The notes under the pieces were generated by a model. That model searched no databases and was not told the origin of the DNA. It saw only the letters and a list, made by a program, of their open reading frames with translations. A program made the position numbers and the translations under genes. From Chlorocebus sabaeus (Eukaryota > Chordata > Mammalia > Primates > Cercopithecidae), in the NCBI RefSeq assembly GCF_047675955.1, contig NC_132912.1, forward strand, positions 82,980,382-83,044,381: a DNA stretch of 64,000 nucleotides. Direction: 5' to 3'. Below are positions 42,383-52,919 of the stretch, piece by piece (the stretch's first letter is position 1; the number at the start of each line of letters is the position of its first letter).

Positions 42383-43496
42383 TATGAGTGAGAACATGTG
42401 GTGTTTGGTTTTCTGTTCTTGTGATAGTTTGCTGAGAATGATGGTTTCCAGCTGCATCCGTGTCTCTACAAAGGACACAAACTCATCCTTTTTTATGGCT
42501 GCATAGTATTCCATGGTGTATATGTGCCACATTTTCTTAATCCAGTCTGTCACTGATGGACATTTGGGTTGATTCCAAGTCTTTGCTATTGTGAATAGTG
42601 TCGCAATAAACGTAAGTGTGCATGTGTCTTATAGAACAGCATGATTTATAATCCTTTGGGTATATCCCCAGTAATGGGATGGCTGGGTCAAATGGTACTT
42701 CTAGTTCTAGATCCTTGAGGAATTGCCATACTGTTTTCCATAATGGTTGAACTAGTTTACAATCCCACCAACAGTGTAAAAGTGTTCCTATTTCTCCACA
42801 TCCTCTCCAGCACCTGTTGTTTCCTGACTTTTTAATGATTGCCATTCTAACTGGTGTGAGATGGTATCTCATTGTGGTTTTGATTTGCATTTCTCTGATG
42901 GCCAGTGATGACGAACATTTTTTCATGTGTCTATTGGCTGTATGCATGTCTTCTTTTGAGAAATATCTGTTCATATCTTTTGCCCACTTTTTGATGGGGT
43001 TGTTTGTTTTTTTCTCATAAATTTGTTTGAGTTCTTTGTAGGTTCTGGATATTAGCCCTTTGTCAGATGAGTAGATTGCAAAAATTTTCTCCCATTCTGT
43101 AGGTTGCCTGTTCACTCTGATGGTAGTTTCTTTTGCTGTGCAAAAGTTTAATTAGATCCCATTTGTCAATTTTGGCTTTTGGTGGGAACTGAACAATGAG
43201 ATCACTTGGACTCGGGAAGGGGAGCATCACACACCGGGGCCTATCATGGGGAGGGGCAGGAGGGAGGGATTGCATTGGGAGTTGTACCTGATGTAAATGA
43301 CGAGTTGATGGGTGCTGACGAGTTGATGGGTGCAGCACACCAACATGGCACATGTATGCATATGTAACAAACCTGCACGTTGTGCACATGTACCCTAGAA
43401 CTTAAAGTATAATAATGATTTTAAAAAAACAAAACAAAAAAATAAATAAATTAAACATGAGATTAAAAATAAAGTGCTAAAAATGAAAAAAAAAAA
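42383..43496 (+). mobile_element. Twin-primed (5'-inverted) primate L1 in Tigger1
   Basis: From 42383 to 43180 the L1 is antisense (ORF2 3' half), and from 43181 to 43496 it is sense (last bases of L1 with poly-A). The switch point is exact: the antisense part ends, in L1 order, with CTCACTCATA and the sense part starts with GGTGGGAACTGAAC, its direct continuation. The 14-bp duplication AAACCTTACAAACC (42369-42382) and AAACCTCATAAACC (43497-43510) flanks the element with two substitutions. The 3' end wording (CACGTTGTGCACATGTACCC) marks an L1PA-age copy. An 18-bp tandem repeat TGACGAGTTGATGGGTGC lies at 43298-43333. Confidence 0.94.
42537..43180 (-). pseudogene. L1 ORF2p C-terminal remnant within the inverted segment
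   Basis: L1 ORF2p is the endonuclease/reverse transcriptase of L1. This minus-strand frame runs open for 192 codons (43115-42537) and includes the Cys-rich C-terminal motif CWRGCGEIGTLLHCWWDC and the preceding RYHLTPVRMAIIKKS. It begins in the middle of the protein (5' truncation) and stops before the normal end, at about 42537. It lacks the endonuclease and reverse transcriptase. Confidence 0.9.
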
Positions 43497-43580
43497 AAAC
43501 CTCATAAACCAACCTCTGCTAGCTTCAAACTTTTCTTCTGCAGCTTCCTCATCTCTCTCAGCCTTCACAGAATTGAAGAG

Positions 43581-44072
43581 TGTTGGGATTCACTCAGGAT
43601 AGGGGCAGAAATATTAAAGGGAAATATTAGGGAGAGTTATAGGGAATAGTCACAAATCTTTTTGGAAGGCCGAAAGGTTACATAGCTTGTAATAATTGAA
43701 CAGGCTGAAGGCTGCAGGTTCTTACCTTAGAGCATTAGGCCATAAGGTAAATACTAGGGACAATAGACACTTTCCCAGTTAAGTCTGCTTACCCTACCTC
43801 CATTAACTACCCTTTGAGCCAGATGGTTTACTCAAAGCTTCTGTTGTTAATTCTATACTAAATAAATGCCTGGAGTGCGAGCTGCTCAGGGCTGCGGCTG
43901 CTATTCTTTACAGGACTCTCCTTGGAGATTGTGAGTGACCTCGGACCCTCAGCTGGACTGGCAAAACAGAATATCTGTGTGTCAGTGTACTTTATTTATC
44001 CATCGCTGAATCAAGGGTCTCCAGGAACAGACCCCCTCCCGCAGCTAGTGCCCCACAGCTAGTGCTGCTGCA
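43581..44072 (+). mobile_element. Solo LTR, class II (HERV-K-like, LTR14/LTR22 type?), in Tigger1
   Basis: The 492-bp insert begins TGTTGGGATTCACTCAGG and ends GTGCTGCTGCA, with exact 5-bp duplications AAGAG at 43576-43580 and 44073-44077. Tigger1 sequence resumes on both sides. AATAAATGCC near 43860-43869 is a plausible poly-A signal and gives plus-strand orientation; GGCTGCGGCTGCTATTCTTTACAGG follows as R/U5. The TGTTGGG start and short duplication fit a HERV-K-group LTR; the subfamily is a guess. No internal viral genes remain. Confidence 0.8.
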
Positions 44073-44785
44073 AAGAGAGTTAAGATCTTGGTCTGGATTA
44101 GGCTTTGTCTTAAGGTAATGTTGGGAATGATTTTATCTTCTATCTAGACCACTGAACTTTCTCCATGTCAACCATAAGGCTGTTTTTCTTTTGTATCACT
44201 TGTGTATTCACCGGAGTAACACTTTTAATTTCTCTTATGAGCTTTTCCTTTGCATTCAGAACTTGGTTAATTGTTTGGCACGAGAAGGCTTGCCTTCTGC
44301 CTATCCCAGCTTTTGACATGCCTTCCTTACTAAGCTTAATTATTTGTAACTTTTGATTTTAAATAAGAAATGTGTGACTATCCCTTTCATTTGAATATTT
44401 AGAGGCCCTTGTAGGGTTATTAATTGGCCTAATTTCAATATTGTTGTGTTCCAAGGAATAGAGAGGCCTGAAAAGAGGGAGAGAAATGAGGGAACAGCCA
44501 GTTGGTGGAGCAGTCAGAACACACAGCATTTATTAAGTTCGCCATGTTATGTGGGTATGGTTTATGATGTCTCAAAACAATTACAAAACTATCATCAAGG
44601 ATCGTTGAAATATTGTGAGAACTACCAAAACGTAACATAGAAACATGAATTGAACACATGCTATTGGAAAAATGGTGCCAATAGACTTGCTTAACACAGG
44701 GTTGCCACAAAACTTCAATTTGTGTAAAACACAATATCTTCACAGTGCAGTAGAGAGAAAAACAATAAAATAAGACATGACTGTA

Positions 44786-45529
44786 ATCATAGGGTTTGCA
44801 GCTTGCCCAGATAGCTTTTGGGGACAGTAGGTTCTCACTAACATCAGAGGAGAAAAGACAGTAAATCATGCACAGTGAGAAGCAGCAAAGAGCACTGTTG
44901 ATGGTTCCAGTATTATACCACATGTGCTAGAAATTGAGACATAGTTTCATATAGAACTATCAATGTTCATTGGGCAATGTTGGAAAATTTTACTGTGAAT
45001 TTTTGAGTACAGTAAGTAAGATTTGAAGGGTTGCTTGTACTTAGAAATCAGATGTTCAGTTTGGATTAGAGGCATGGGGGAACCGTTTTAGGCTCTCTTT
45101 TGCTTTAGATGATGTTGACTTTTTTAATCTCATAAGTATACTTATAAATACAATGCTTATTTTTCTCACTCTTAGGGATTTTACCATTGTCCAAAGAGAG
45201 GCCAACACAACTACATATTTTAAGTGTCACTAAGTTTTGATTCTTAATTCCAGAGTGAACTGGAGAAGAATAAATTAAAGATTATCTGATCTGTGACCAC
45301 AGGGGAGAGACTGAACCTTTTGAGCACCATTTCCTATAAGCAGAGTAATCTTAGATTAGAATTAGGTGTAAAAGCCAACATGAAGTTAATATCTTCCCAA
45401 AGATCCATTAAGATAAAAAGACCTGAATTTATTGTCAAAATTCTATCCTTAGAAGCCATGTATGAAAAACAGGATGTTAATAATAGTTGTTATTTCTAAA
45501 TTATTTAACTATGTACAAACACAGGATAA
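44786..45529. other. Unassigned DNA
   Basis: No repeat recognised. A 162-codon minus-strand frame (44435-44923) runs across the Tigger1 terminus into this region and is not a gene. Confidence 0.4.
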
Positions 45530-45705
45530 TTTAAATGTGCATCAAAGCGTTTAATCCTTAACCTTGCAAAGTAGGTACTATTATTATCCTTACCTTACAG
45601 AAGAGAAAGCCGAGTTAAGTACCTTGCTCAAGGTCCCACAGCCTAATGGTTGGAGTTAAAGTTGGAACTCGAGAAGTCTGACTCTCCACTACTTCATCAT
45701 ATTAG
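45530..45705 (-). repeat. MIR SINE, minus strand
   Basis: Antisense MIR: GCAAAGTAGGTACTATTATTATCCTTACC, then AGAAAGCCGAGTTAAGTACCTTGCTCAAGGTCCCACAGCC, GGAACTCGAGAAGTCTGACTC. Confidence 0.85.
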
Positions 45706-45726
45706 CTTATTATAATCTCATACATA

Positions 45727-46120
45727 CCGTCATAATTCATTTGATGGTAATATGTTCTGAGAAATGCATCATTAAGCAGTTTTGGTGTTGTGTGAACATC
45801 ATAGAGTGTACTTACATGAATCTAAATGTTATAGACTACTACACACTTAGGTTATATGATACAGTTTATTGATCTTTGGCTATAAACCTGTACAACATAT
45901 TATCGAACTCAATACTGTAGGCAACTGTAACACCATGATAAGTGTTTGTGTTTCTAAATATACCTAAACATACCAAAGGTAATATGTTGTGTCATGCCAT
46001 TATGACAGCTACAATATCATTAGGTACCATGAATTGTTCAGCTCTATTATAAGTTTATGAGGCCATTATCATATATGTGGTCTATTGTTGACAGAAATGT
46101 CATTGCGTGATACATGACTA
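45727..46120 (-). mobile_element. Short Tigger MITE, same family as 11634-12814
   Basis: Both ends match the 11634 element: left CCGTCATAATTCATTTGATGGTAATATGTTCTGAGAAATGC, right CATTGCGTGATACATGACTA. TA flanks it at 45725-45726 and 46121-46122. At 394 bp it lacks the central 800 bp of the other copy, including the transposase tail; the internal join lies near 45978. Orientation is given by analogy with the longer copy. Confidence 0.85.
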
Positions 46121-46122
46121 TA

Positions 46123-46565
46123 TTTTAAACAATGGCTCCCTAGTGATTCATCTTGAGGTTCTAAATCAAGGAGTAAAAGTCAAAATTTGAAATAGATACA
46201 AGTATCTAAGGAAACAGAATGAGAGAATGATGGTTTTATGAAAGAACACTGGCAACTAAGGACAGATTGCTTATCATTCATTTATAGCTGAAAAGAAATC
46301 AGGCAACATATTAGGTGCATAGTAGAAGGAAAATTGAGATAAAAGATTCCTGTCTTTCCTGATTTGTGATAAATCATTTGATGTTGAAAATAAAAAAATA
46401 GAACCAAAATTAATGGTGGGTGTTAAGAGAATGACGTTTTCAAACGATTGAATAGAACCACAGGCTAGGAATCTGAAACATGATACACAGTGTAATAGAA
46501 ACTAGAGATTTTGAATCTTTGAAAGAGCTAAAGCAGACACTGTGTCCCCAAATAAAAATCTGCAT
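46123..46565. other. Unassigned DNA
   Basis: Nothing recognised. Confidence 0.4.
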
Positions 46566-46578
46566 GAAAATGAATCTT

Positions 46579-46883
46579 TTTTTTTTTTTTTTTTTTCTTT
46601 TTTGAGCTGAAGTCTAGTTCTGTTACCAGACTAGAGTGCAGTGGTGCGATCTCGGCTCACTGCAACCTCCACCTCCTGGGTTCAAGCGATTCTCCTGCCT
46701 CAGCCTCCTGAGTAGCTGGGATTATAGGCACGTGCCACCACATCCAGCTAATTTTTTGTATTTTTAGTAGAGACAGGGTTTCACCATGTTGGCCATTATG
46801 GTCTCGATCTCCTGAACTTGTGATCTGCTCACCTCGGCCTCCCAAAGTGCTAGGATTACAGGTGTGAGCCACCGCGCCCGGCC
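46579..46883 (-). mobile_element. AluS, full length, minus strand
   Basis: Poly-T at 46579-46604, then both antisense arms, ending in CCGCGCCCGGCC at 46872-46883. The exact 13-bp target duplication GAAAATGAATCTT is at 46566-46578 and 46884-46896. CAACCTCCACCTCCTGGG and GTGGCACGTGCC-type words fit AluS. Confidence 0.94.
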
Positions 46884-46896
46884 GAAAATGAATCTT

Positions 46897-47555
46897 AATA
46901 TCTAAACTTAGAAGGTGACGTTCTCTTAAAAAGCAAGAAGATGCAGATCCCAGAAAATAACAACTAACTCAAACATTAGAAGATAATTTTTTGTCTTTAT
47001 TTTAAACCATAACAAGCAAAATAACTCACACCTGTGATGATTTTGTTATTAGAATTGCATCCTTTCTTCTGACTCCCACATGTAGACATTTTCCTCCTGC
47101 TGCTGGGCACAGTTGTGAGACATAGGAGTAAGCAATAAAATGTATCATAATAAAAATAACACTGGTGAAATTGCTAAACTGCTTAGCTTCTCTGTGATTT
47201 GGAGGTTCAAACCATATAAAACTCAAGTTTTGTGTATGCTGCTAAAACCACTATAAGGCTGATGGGTGGCAAAATGTGAAGTGTGTAAGAAATTTGGGTT
47301 GAGAAGAGGTCATTCTATGTCCTTTCACACCATCTCTGATTGTATTTTACTTCAAGGCTGCTTCTCCCTGACCCTCACCCCACCAGTCTGGATTCAATTC
47401 ATGGGCAAATTGAAATCATTGATAATAGCTTAAAACATCACTTACTCTGCTAGTATTCATATACATAACTATATATTTGGTGTACATATGACTGCTATGT
47501 TTACTTCTGAATTGGAGCAAGCTCATTAACTAGTAATCAGTGAATGTATCATTAA
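46897..47555. other. Unassigned DNA
   Basis: No confident assignment. On the minus strand 47220-47000 has an LTR-like look, but no terminal features were found. Confidence 0.4.
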
Positions 47556-47559
47556 TGAT

Positions 47560-47785
47560 CCTAACGCCTATCATATATTGAGCATTTTCTCAGGCCAAAC
47601 ACTATGATGAGAATTTGCATAATACATCTCATTAATCATGCTTTCTTTCTGAGAATTACAATTGTTTTATTAAAGCTTTGCATGGTCAAGTTACTAGCTC
47701 ATTGTCACACAGCTAGTTAATGACATAACCCGAGCCCAACCCCAACTACAAAGATGGTGTTTATAAATGCACCATACTGTGGCGT
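47560..47785 (-). repeat. MIR SINE, minus strand
   Basis: Antisense MIR: ATATTGAGCATTTTCTCAGGCCAAACACTATG, then CATGGTCAAGTTACTAGCTCATTGTCACACAGCTAGTTAATGAC, ACCCGAGCCCAACCCC, and the end near CACCATACTGTGG. Confidence 0.85.
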
Positions 47786-47829
47786 TGTCATTAATAGTAA
47801 TTCATCTTCCAGAAAAAAATATGCATATA

Positions 47830-47955
47830 GCATGTTTGTGTCTGTGTGTCTGTGTATATATATTATATATAAAACCATGTGTATAGGCAGATGTATGTAT
47901 ATATAAATGTGTACACATACAAAATTGTATATATGTATATCTAAATATACACACA
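47830..47955. repeat. TG/TA-rich low-complexity tract
   Basis: Mixed TGTG, TATA and ACAC runs with several partly complementary blocks. No single repeat unit dominates. Confidence 0.8.
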
Positions 47956-48191
47956 GTTAACCCTTGAATTTCAGGGTCCACTTATAAGCAACTTTTTTCA
48001 ACCAAACACATATCAAAAACATAGTATTCTTGGGATCTGAAGCCCACATGCAGGGAGGGCTCCATTTTGTTTATGCAGCTTCTGCAGGGCCAACTGTGAG
48101 ACTTGATTGAGTATATGCTGATTTTGGTATGGGGTGGCACTGGGGATGGGTGATCCTGGGATCAATTTCCTGAGTCTATGGAGGGATGACA
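47956..48191 (+). mobile_element. Tigger2-like (MER8-type) DNA transposon, short
   Basis: Left terminus CAGTTAACCCTTGAATTTCAGGGTCCACTTATAAGC, interior ATCAAAAACATAGTATTCTTGGGATCTGAAGCC, GCTTCTGCAGGGCCAACTGTGAGACTTGA and GATTTTGGTATGGGGTGGC, right terminus CTATGGAGGGATGAC. About 236 bp, so most of the element is missing. TA targets are not preserved clearly. Strand by analogy with the left-end wording. Confidence 0.75.
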
Positions 48192-48192
48192 G

Positions 48193-48229
48193 GAGAGAGA
48201 AGAGAGAAAGAGGGAGAGAGAGAGAAACC
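48193..48229 (+). repeat. GA-rich purine tract
   Basis: GAGAGAGAAGAGAGAAAGAGGGAGAGAGAGAG, an uninterrupted purine run of about 35 bases directly after the Tigger2-like terminus. Confidence 0.9.
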
Positions 48230-48399
48230 TTGACATGCAGATTTTAGGATTTTAGATATGCATGGGAAACATGTAAGCCTGGAAAATGTTACTTGTTTTT
48301 ATTATCTCAAATCATGACTAAATATATCATGAAAGTAAATTATTTACTCATTCAATTTTATATTTGTGGTCTCTACAAAGAACACAAATTTTCTACTAT

Positions 48400-48770
48400 A
48401 GATGATCCCCAACTTTTCATGATTCAACCTAGGATTTTTTTGACTTAATGATGATGCAAAAATGATACTCATTCAGTAGAATCTGTACTTGGAGTACCCA
48501 TAAAGCCATTTTGGATTTTTACTTCCAATACAATATTTAATATATCACATGAAATATTCAAGACTTTATTATAAAATAGGCTTTGTGTTAGATGATTTTT
48601 CCAAGCTGTCGGCTGATTTGAGTGCCTTGATCATGTTGAAGGTGGGCTAGGCTGAGCTATGATGTTCAATAGGTTAAGTGTATTACATGCATTTTCAACA
48701 TAAAGAAATTTTCAATTTACAATGGTTTATCCAGACATAACCCCATTGTAAGTCAAGGAGTATCTGCATA
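48400..48770 (-). mobile_element. Tigger-class MITE, internally deleted
   Basis: Complementary termini: left ATAGATGATCCCCAACTTTTCATGATTCAACC, right CCATTGTAAGTCAAGGAGTATCTGC. The interior holds AAAATAGGCTTTGTGTTAGATGATTTTTCC and GGGCTAGGCTGAGCTATGATGTTC, typical of a Tigger family with a GACTTACGATGGG-type end. About 370 bp, no transposase. Subfamily not fixed. Confidence 0.75.
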
Positions 48771-49814
48771 TTTCCAAAAAGGGTATTTAGTTGAACTTGC
48801 GTTATTTGTTTTTTTAATCTTCAGCTATCTAGTAATAACTTCAACCCAGCTGAGTATATTTATGTAAGACCTTCTGAAACTGGAAATTAGTATTAGGCAC
48901 AAATGAATTACATTTAAAATGCATGCACTCTTTGAATTTATTTTTTTTTAACTCGTTAAATAAGTGAATGGGGAATTTGCATTTATATGTGCAAGAGAGA
49001 ACATCTGGAATTATTGAGAGCAGTGCTACAAGAAGGGCAGTCTTGAACTCTGATGATCTGTGAACTGTTACTAGTTCACGAAATAAGTTTAGAAGATGAG
49101 AGTAAACATTTAGAAATTTATTGAAATTAACATTGCCATGATGTAGATATGTGATCATTTTTCTAGTAATTTATTTTTATTATATTTTCAAAAACATCAG
49201 TACACCAAAGGTGTAAACTAAAAAACAAAGTAAAACAGAAATAGACTGAGTCTTCATCGCAGAGTTAATAAAGTACAAAATAGAAATATATCCCCAAATA
49301 AGGGTCCGCTTGAAATATCCAAACTATAGAATGCTTTTATTATATATGTTATTTAAATTTTCTGAATAAATGTATCATTTTCATTGTTTTCTCTAAGAAA
49401 TAGCTTTATGCACATAAAAATAAAATTTTTACTTTCTGCCTATCAAATCTCCTTGGCCTCTTCTCTACTCAATTTTCTGAGAAAAAAATAATTTTTATCT
49501 CAATATTAAAAAGAGCTATCATTACCCATGCTTCCTAGCTTCTTCTGAATCGAATTCAAATCTGCATCATAGTGTCAGGAGATTAGAGAAGTAGCTCTTG
49601 TCTAATTCACAAGCTCTTTTGCAATTTAAGCTTCAGAGACATCAAGGACACAGAGTTCACTGAGAAAGTTAACCAGGGTCTTGTGAATAAAGCATTGACA
49701 TAAAGCACGCAGCAATATAAAATTGAGTTAAGCAGTTGGCAGAAAATCAATAACATCTTGGTGAGTTGAAAAATTCTAACTGCTTTGTGGCATCATTCTG
49801 AGCTCTAGGCATTA
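48771..49814. other. Unassigned AT-rich DNA, 1 kb
   Basis: No repeat recognised. The 105-codon minus frame at 48841-49158 shows no motif. Confidence 0.4.
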
Positions 49815-50260
49815 ATTATTGTATTTTTAAAAATGTTTATTTATATAATTATTTTGTCTTGTTACAAAAGTATTACTTGATTATCATACAAAAAATTAAA
49901 ATCATAGAAAGCTATAATGGTAAATGAATATCAAATGTTCTATTAACCAAGGGTAACTGCTTACAAGATTGCATTAAATCTTAAGTATTTCTTCTTTGTC
50001 ATTTGGTGTTATTTGTGTACATAAACTTTGATAGAGATTTTTTAATCTGCTACCACGTAGCCATTTTTTCTCATGTAATTTGGAATTTTTTAAGAACATA
50101 ATTGTAAAGATCTGCTGGCATTTCATAATATTTTAATGAATTTCCTCATTGTTAACATTTATTTCTCTGTTTTTTATAAAAATTGTAGCAAAAACATATT
50201 TGTCTGCATTTCTGATTATTCCATATCATTTATCTGTAAAGCAGTATAGTTTTATTGAAT
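49815..50260 (-). mobile_element. Possible L1ME 3' region, minus strand
   Basis: Diverged similarity to the antisense L1ME 3' UTR: CAAAAGTATTACTTGATTATCATACAAAAAATTAAAATCATAGAAAGC and TTGTAGCAAAAACATATTTGTCTGCATTTCTGATTATT. The match is weak and AT-rich, so it is uncertain. Confidence 0.4.
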
Positions 50261-51165
50261 TATAGTTATTCCTTATTAAAACATTTTTTGTTCTCAAAAG
50301 CTATATAATTTATTTTATTTAAATATTATACATATATTTTATTTTATTCAAGTACTTATAATAGTTTGCTTCATTAAAAAATAAATATAAATTTTTAAAT
50401 TCAATTCTTAATATTTAAACTGTATTAACATAATAATAAAAGCATAATACATAAATGCATATTTTAAGATATCCAATACTTCTGTTCACAACCAAGAATC
50501 TCATAAAATATGTAAAATTTTAAATTGTTTCTGTTTTCAGTTCCTGTGATTATTGCTGCAATGCTTAATAATATTCTTTTATATTTATTTCTTTATCTGT
50601 GAATGTATGGCATTTTGTATAGATTCTTGCTGTGATGGTTGAAAATTTCCCTCTGTTATGCTCCCCTTAGTTACTTACTCTATTTCTGATAGTTACATTG
50701 TTATTCTTGCTTTTAAAATTATGTCTAGAACTCTGTACAATATATTTACATCATCTTTTCTTATATCCTTCCTAGTAGCTAGTTTCATGGCTCCAAAAGA
50801 TGTGATTATTCATGTTTACAATTCCATCATGTTTTTCACTGGGTTAAATTTTATGCCTTCAGTCCTTTGTACTTTTACAAGGATTAGGAGGTTATATTTC
50901 ATTCTGTATTCACAATTTAGTTTTCTGAACTTTCTCTGCATGTTGCTTCTAGGAAATTTCAAATATAAAGGATTATTTTATATTTATGAGATAGTATGAG
51001 ATAATAAAGATACTGAATGCATGCAAAAATATATAAGATACATTCAAGGATGTCTGACATCTGACACACCTGAGTTGTAAGGAGAGAAGAATAAGAAGAT
51101 GGGCTAGAAGAAAGGGGAGACAAGGAAGAAAAATATCAAGAGTTAAAATTGACAGGTGTCTATAA
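50261..51165. other. Unassigned, extremely AT-rich DNA
   Basis: Nothing recognised. 50270-50470 is nearly pure A/T. The plus frame 50658-50999 (113 codons) is hydrophobic as expected from T-rich DNA; no gene call. Confidence 0.4.
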
Positions 51166-51169
51166 TTTG

Positions 51170-51910
51170 TTTTCTTCAAAATTTTTAGTTATGTAGGCCC
51201 CCTGTATTTCTGTTAAAAATTTAAAATAATTTTGTCAACTTCTAAAAAAAAGAAGCAAAACCTACGGGGATGTTGCTTGAAGTTGCATTGAATTCACAGG
51301 TAAATTTGGGAAGAATTGACATAGTGAGTTTCTTGTTCCATAGACATGGTCATTGTCTCCTCTTATTTTTTAAATTTCTCTGGAAGACTTTGGCAGTTTT
51401 CAGTGTATAGGTCTTACTCATCTTATAGAAGATCTATCCTTAAATACTCAATAATTTTAGTGCCATTTTAAATGGTATTTTAAATTTTAAATTTTTATTT
51501 TTTTGTTGCAAGTGCACAGAAATATTATTGATATTAGAATATAGACCTTAAATCCTATAATTTTTCTACACTTACTTACTAGTTCCAGTAGTTAATTCAT
51601 AGATTCCATAGAAGTTTCTACATTGGCAAGTGTGTAATATCTAAATAAAGACAATTTTATATCTTTCTTTCCAGTTGTGATGCCTTCTATTTTCTTGTCT
51701 TATTGCACTGTCTAGAATCCCCAGGATGATGTTATATAAAAGTGATAAGAGCAGACATTCTTGTCTTGTTTCTGATACTAAGGGAAATAATGGTCTCATT
51801 GTTAAATACAATTTTAGTAGTAGAATTTTTCTGCCTGCCCTTTATGAGGCCTAGGAAATTATCTTTTATTTCTTCCTAGTTTTTATGAGGGTTTTAAAAT
51901 AAAAAATATC
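51170..51910 (-). mobile_element. L1M ORF2 (reverse-transcriptase region) fragment, minus strand
   Basis: Antisense L1 ORF2 order: TTGCTTGAAGTTGCATTGAATTCACAGGTAAATTTGGGAAGAATTGACAT, TTTTCAGTGTATAGGTCTTACTC, ACTTACTTACTAGTTCCAGTAG, GATGCCTTCTATTTTCTTGTC, AGTGATAAGAGCAGACATTCTTGTCTTG and CCTGCCCTTTATGAGG. Highly diverged (L1MC/ME age), with no open frame left. Confidence 0.82.
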
Positions 51911-52915
51911 CTTTATATTTTACAATAATTTCTTAAATTTTTCTACTATTATTTCTTTAACCTTTAAGGACATCTTTTTTATTGGACAGAAATACAAGTT
52001 AATATTTACCTCTCACAAAAAGTAACAGAAATACGTATTGATATTTACCTCTCACAAAATCAAAGACATGTGCCTTTCCACACAGGCTAGAAGATAGGGT
52101 CTCTATCTTCCTCAGTGACTACATTTTTTAAAATGGCTGCCTGATTCTTGAGAAAGATATTCCTACACCATAAAACTGTCAAGAATCTTTTTAAAAAATT
52201 GTATATTCTTAACAGGATGTAGAAATAATTTGCAAGTTTTCTAAAGTAATGCTCCAGGAGAAGAGAAATTGGAGGCCTTGAGTGAGGAAGAAGACTGTAT
52301 AATATGGTCAAGGTGGGGGGTACATTCAGGCTGTCTTGGTCAAAATGAAATATTCCTTGATGGGGCTTGTTAAACAACGTTCCTATAATATGTTGAAAGG
52401 GCGTAATGTGCTTTTGATTTAAAAGTTTGGATAGGCTTTCTTAGCCTGAGGTATTTCAAAAAATCATGTAAGTTTCTGTGCCCAGGGTGGTGACATGGTG
52501 ACATGGTGACATAGTAATGCTGGTAGTGATGAGTAGTCCCATTTTAAAAAAAACAAAACAAAACAATTGAAGGTGAGCAAAGAACATCTTTTACAAATGT
52601 GGGATGTTAGAAAAAGAGCAGTATCAATAATGACACTGAACCTTTTTTTTTTTTTTTCTGAGCAATGGGAAAGGTGGCATTTTCATTACTGTTGGTTTTA
52701 TGGAGTCAGTCATCAGACCAGCAAACAAACTCCATCAACTCTTACAGAATATAAGGCTTCTTTTCTCCACTGTGGCTATGTTAGTCACCAGGACTGTTTT
52801 CTTCTTCCCATTTCGTATCTACCTAATGCTTAGCTTTTCTTTAGAAATCTGCTTTTATGCTATCATTTCAATAAAATCATTCCTGGGATTCCTAGACAGA
52901 TATGGTGATGTCAAT
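51911..52915. other. Unassigned DNA with a small tandem duplication
   Basis: No repeat family recognised. Contains the 39-bp duplication at 51986-52059, GTGACATG x3 at 52490-52513 and a T-tract at 52645-52658. Confidence 0.4.
51986..52059 (+). repeat. 39-bp tandem duplication
   Basis: ACAGAAATAC ... TTACCTCTCACAAAA occurs at 51986-52020 and again at 52025-52059, differing mainly in AAGTTAA versus GTATTGA. An offset of exactly 39 bases. Confidence 0.88.
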
Positions 52916-52919
52916 ATTA

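Larger units (their letters stand above)
41040..44410 (-). pseudogene. Tigger1 (pogo/CENP-B-like) DDE transposase, inactivated
   Basis: The expected start codon region at about 44407-44409 reads AGG instead of ATG. The N-terminal HTH part lies at about 44160-44405 and continues at 43500-43575 and 42230-42368 around the nested insertions. At 42179-41964 a frame holds FITREKSMTGFKASKDWLKLLLGAN and YHSENPKASK, next to the first catalytic Asp region. At 41875-41633 LLLIDNAPDHPRALME carries the second Asp motif, followed by FMPANTISILQPMDQG. The C-terminal part at 41368-41120 keeps VNIVEMTTKDL and SNFERSSTVSKMLSN. Stops, frameshifts and three insertions separate these pieces. Confidence 0.92.
40615..44783 (-). 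mobile_element. Tigger1 DNA transposon, full length, with three nested insertions
   Basis: The left terminus CAAGCATGCTGTGGAG (40615) and right terminus AATAAGACATGACTG (44783) are the decayed Tigger1 inverted repeats, flanked by TA at 40613-40614 and 44784-44785. Sequence between them follows Tigger1 from end to end. Subtracting an Alu (about 115 bp), an L1 (about 1.13 kb with its duplication) and an LTR (about 0.5 kb) leaves about 2.4 kb, the size of an intact Tigger1. The pogo-like transposase lies on the minus strand and is broken. Poly-T expansions occur at 40991-41007 and 42200-42226. Tigger1 is long inactive in primates. Confidence 0.95.

Noticed and set aside
44435..44923. 162-codon minus-strand open frame
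   Set aside because: It crosses the Tigger1 terminus into flanking DNA and does not match the transposase frame.
50658..50999. 113-codon hydrophobic frame resembling a membrane protein
   Set aside because: Composition is explained by T-rich DNA; no homologous pattern recognised.
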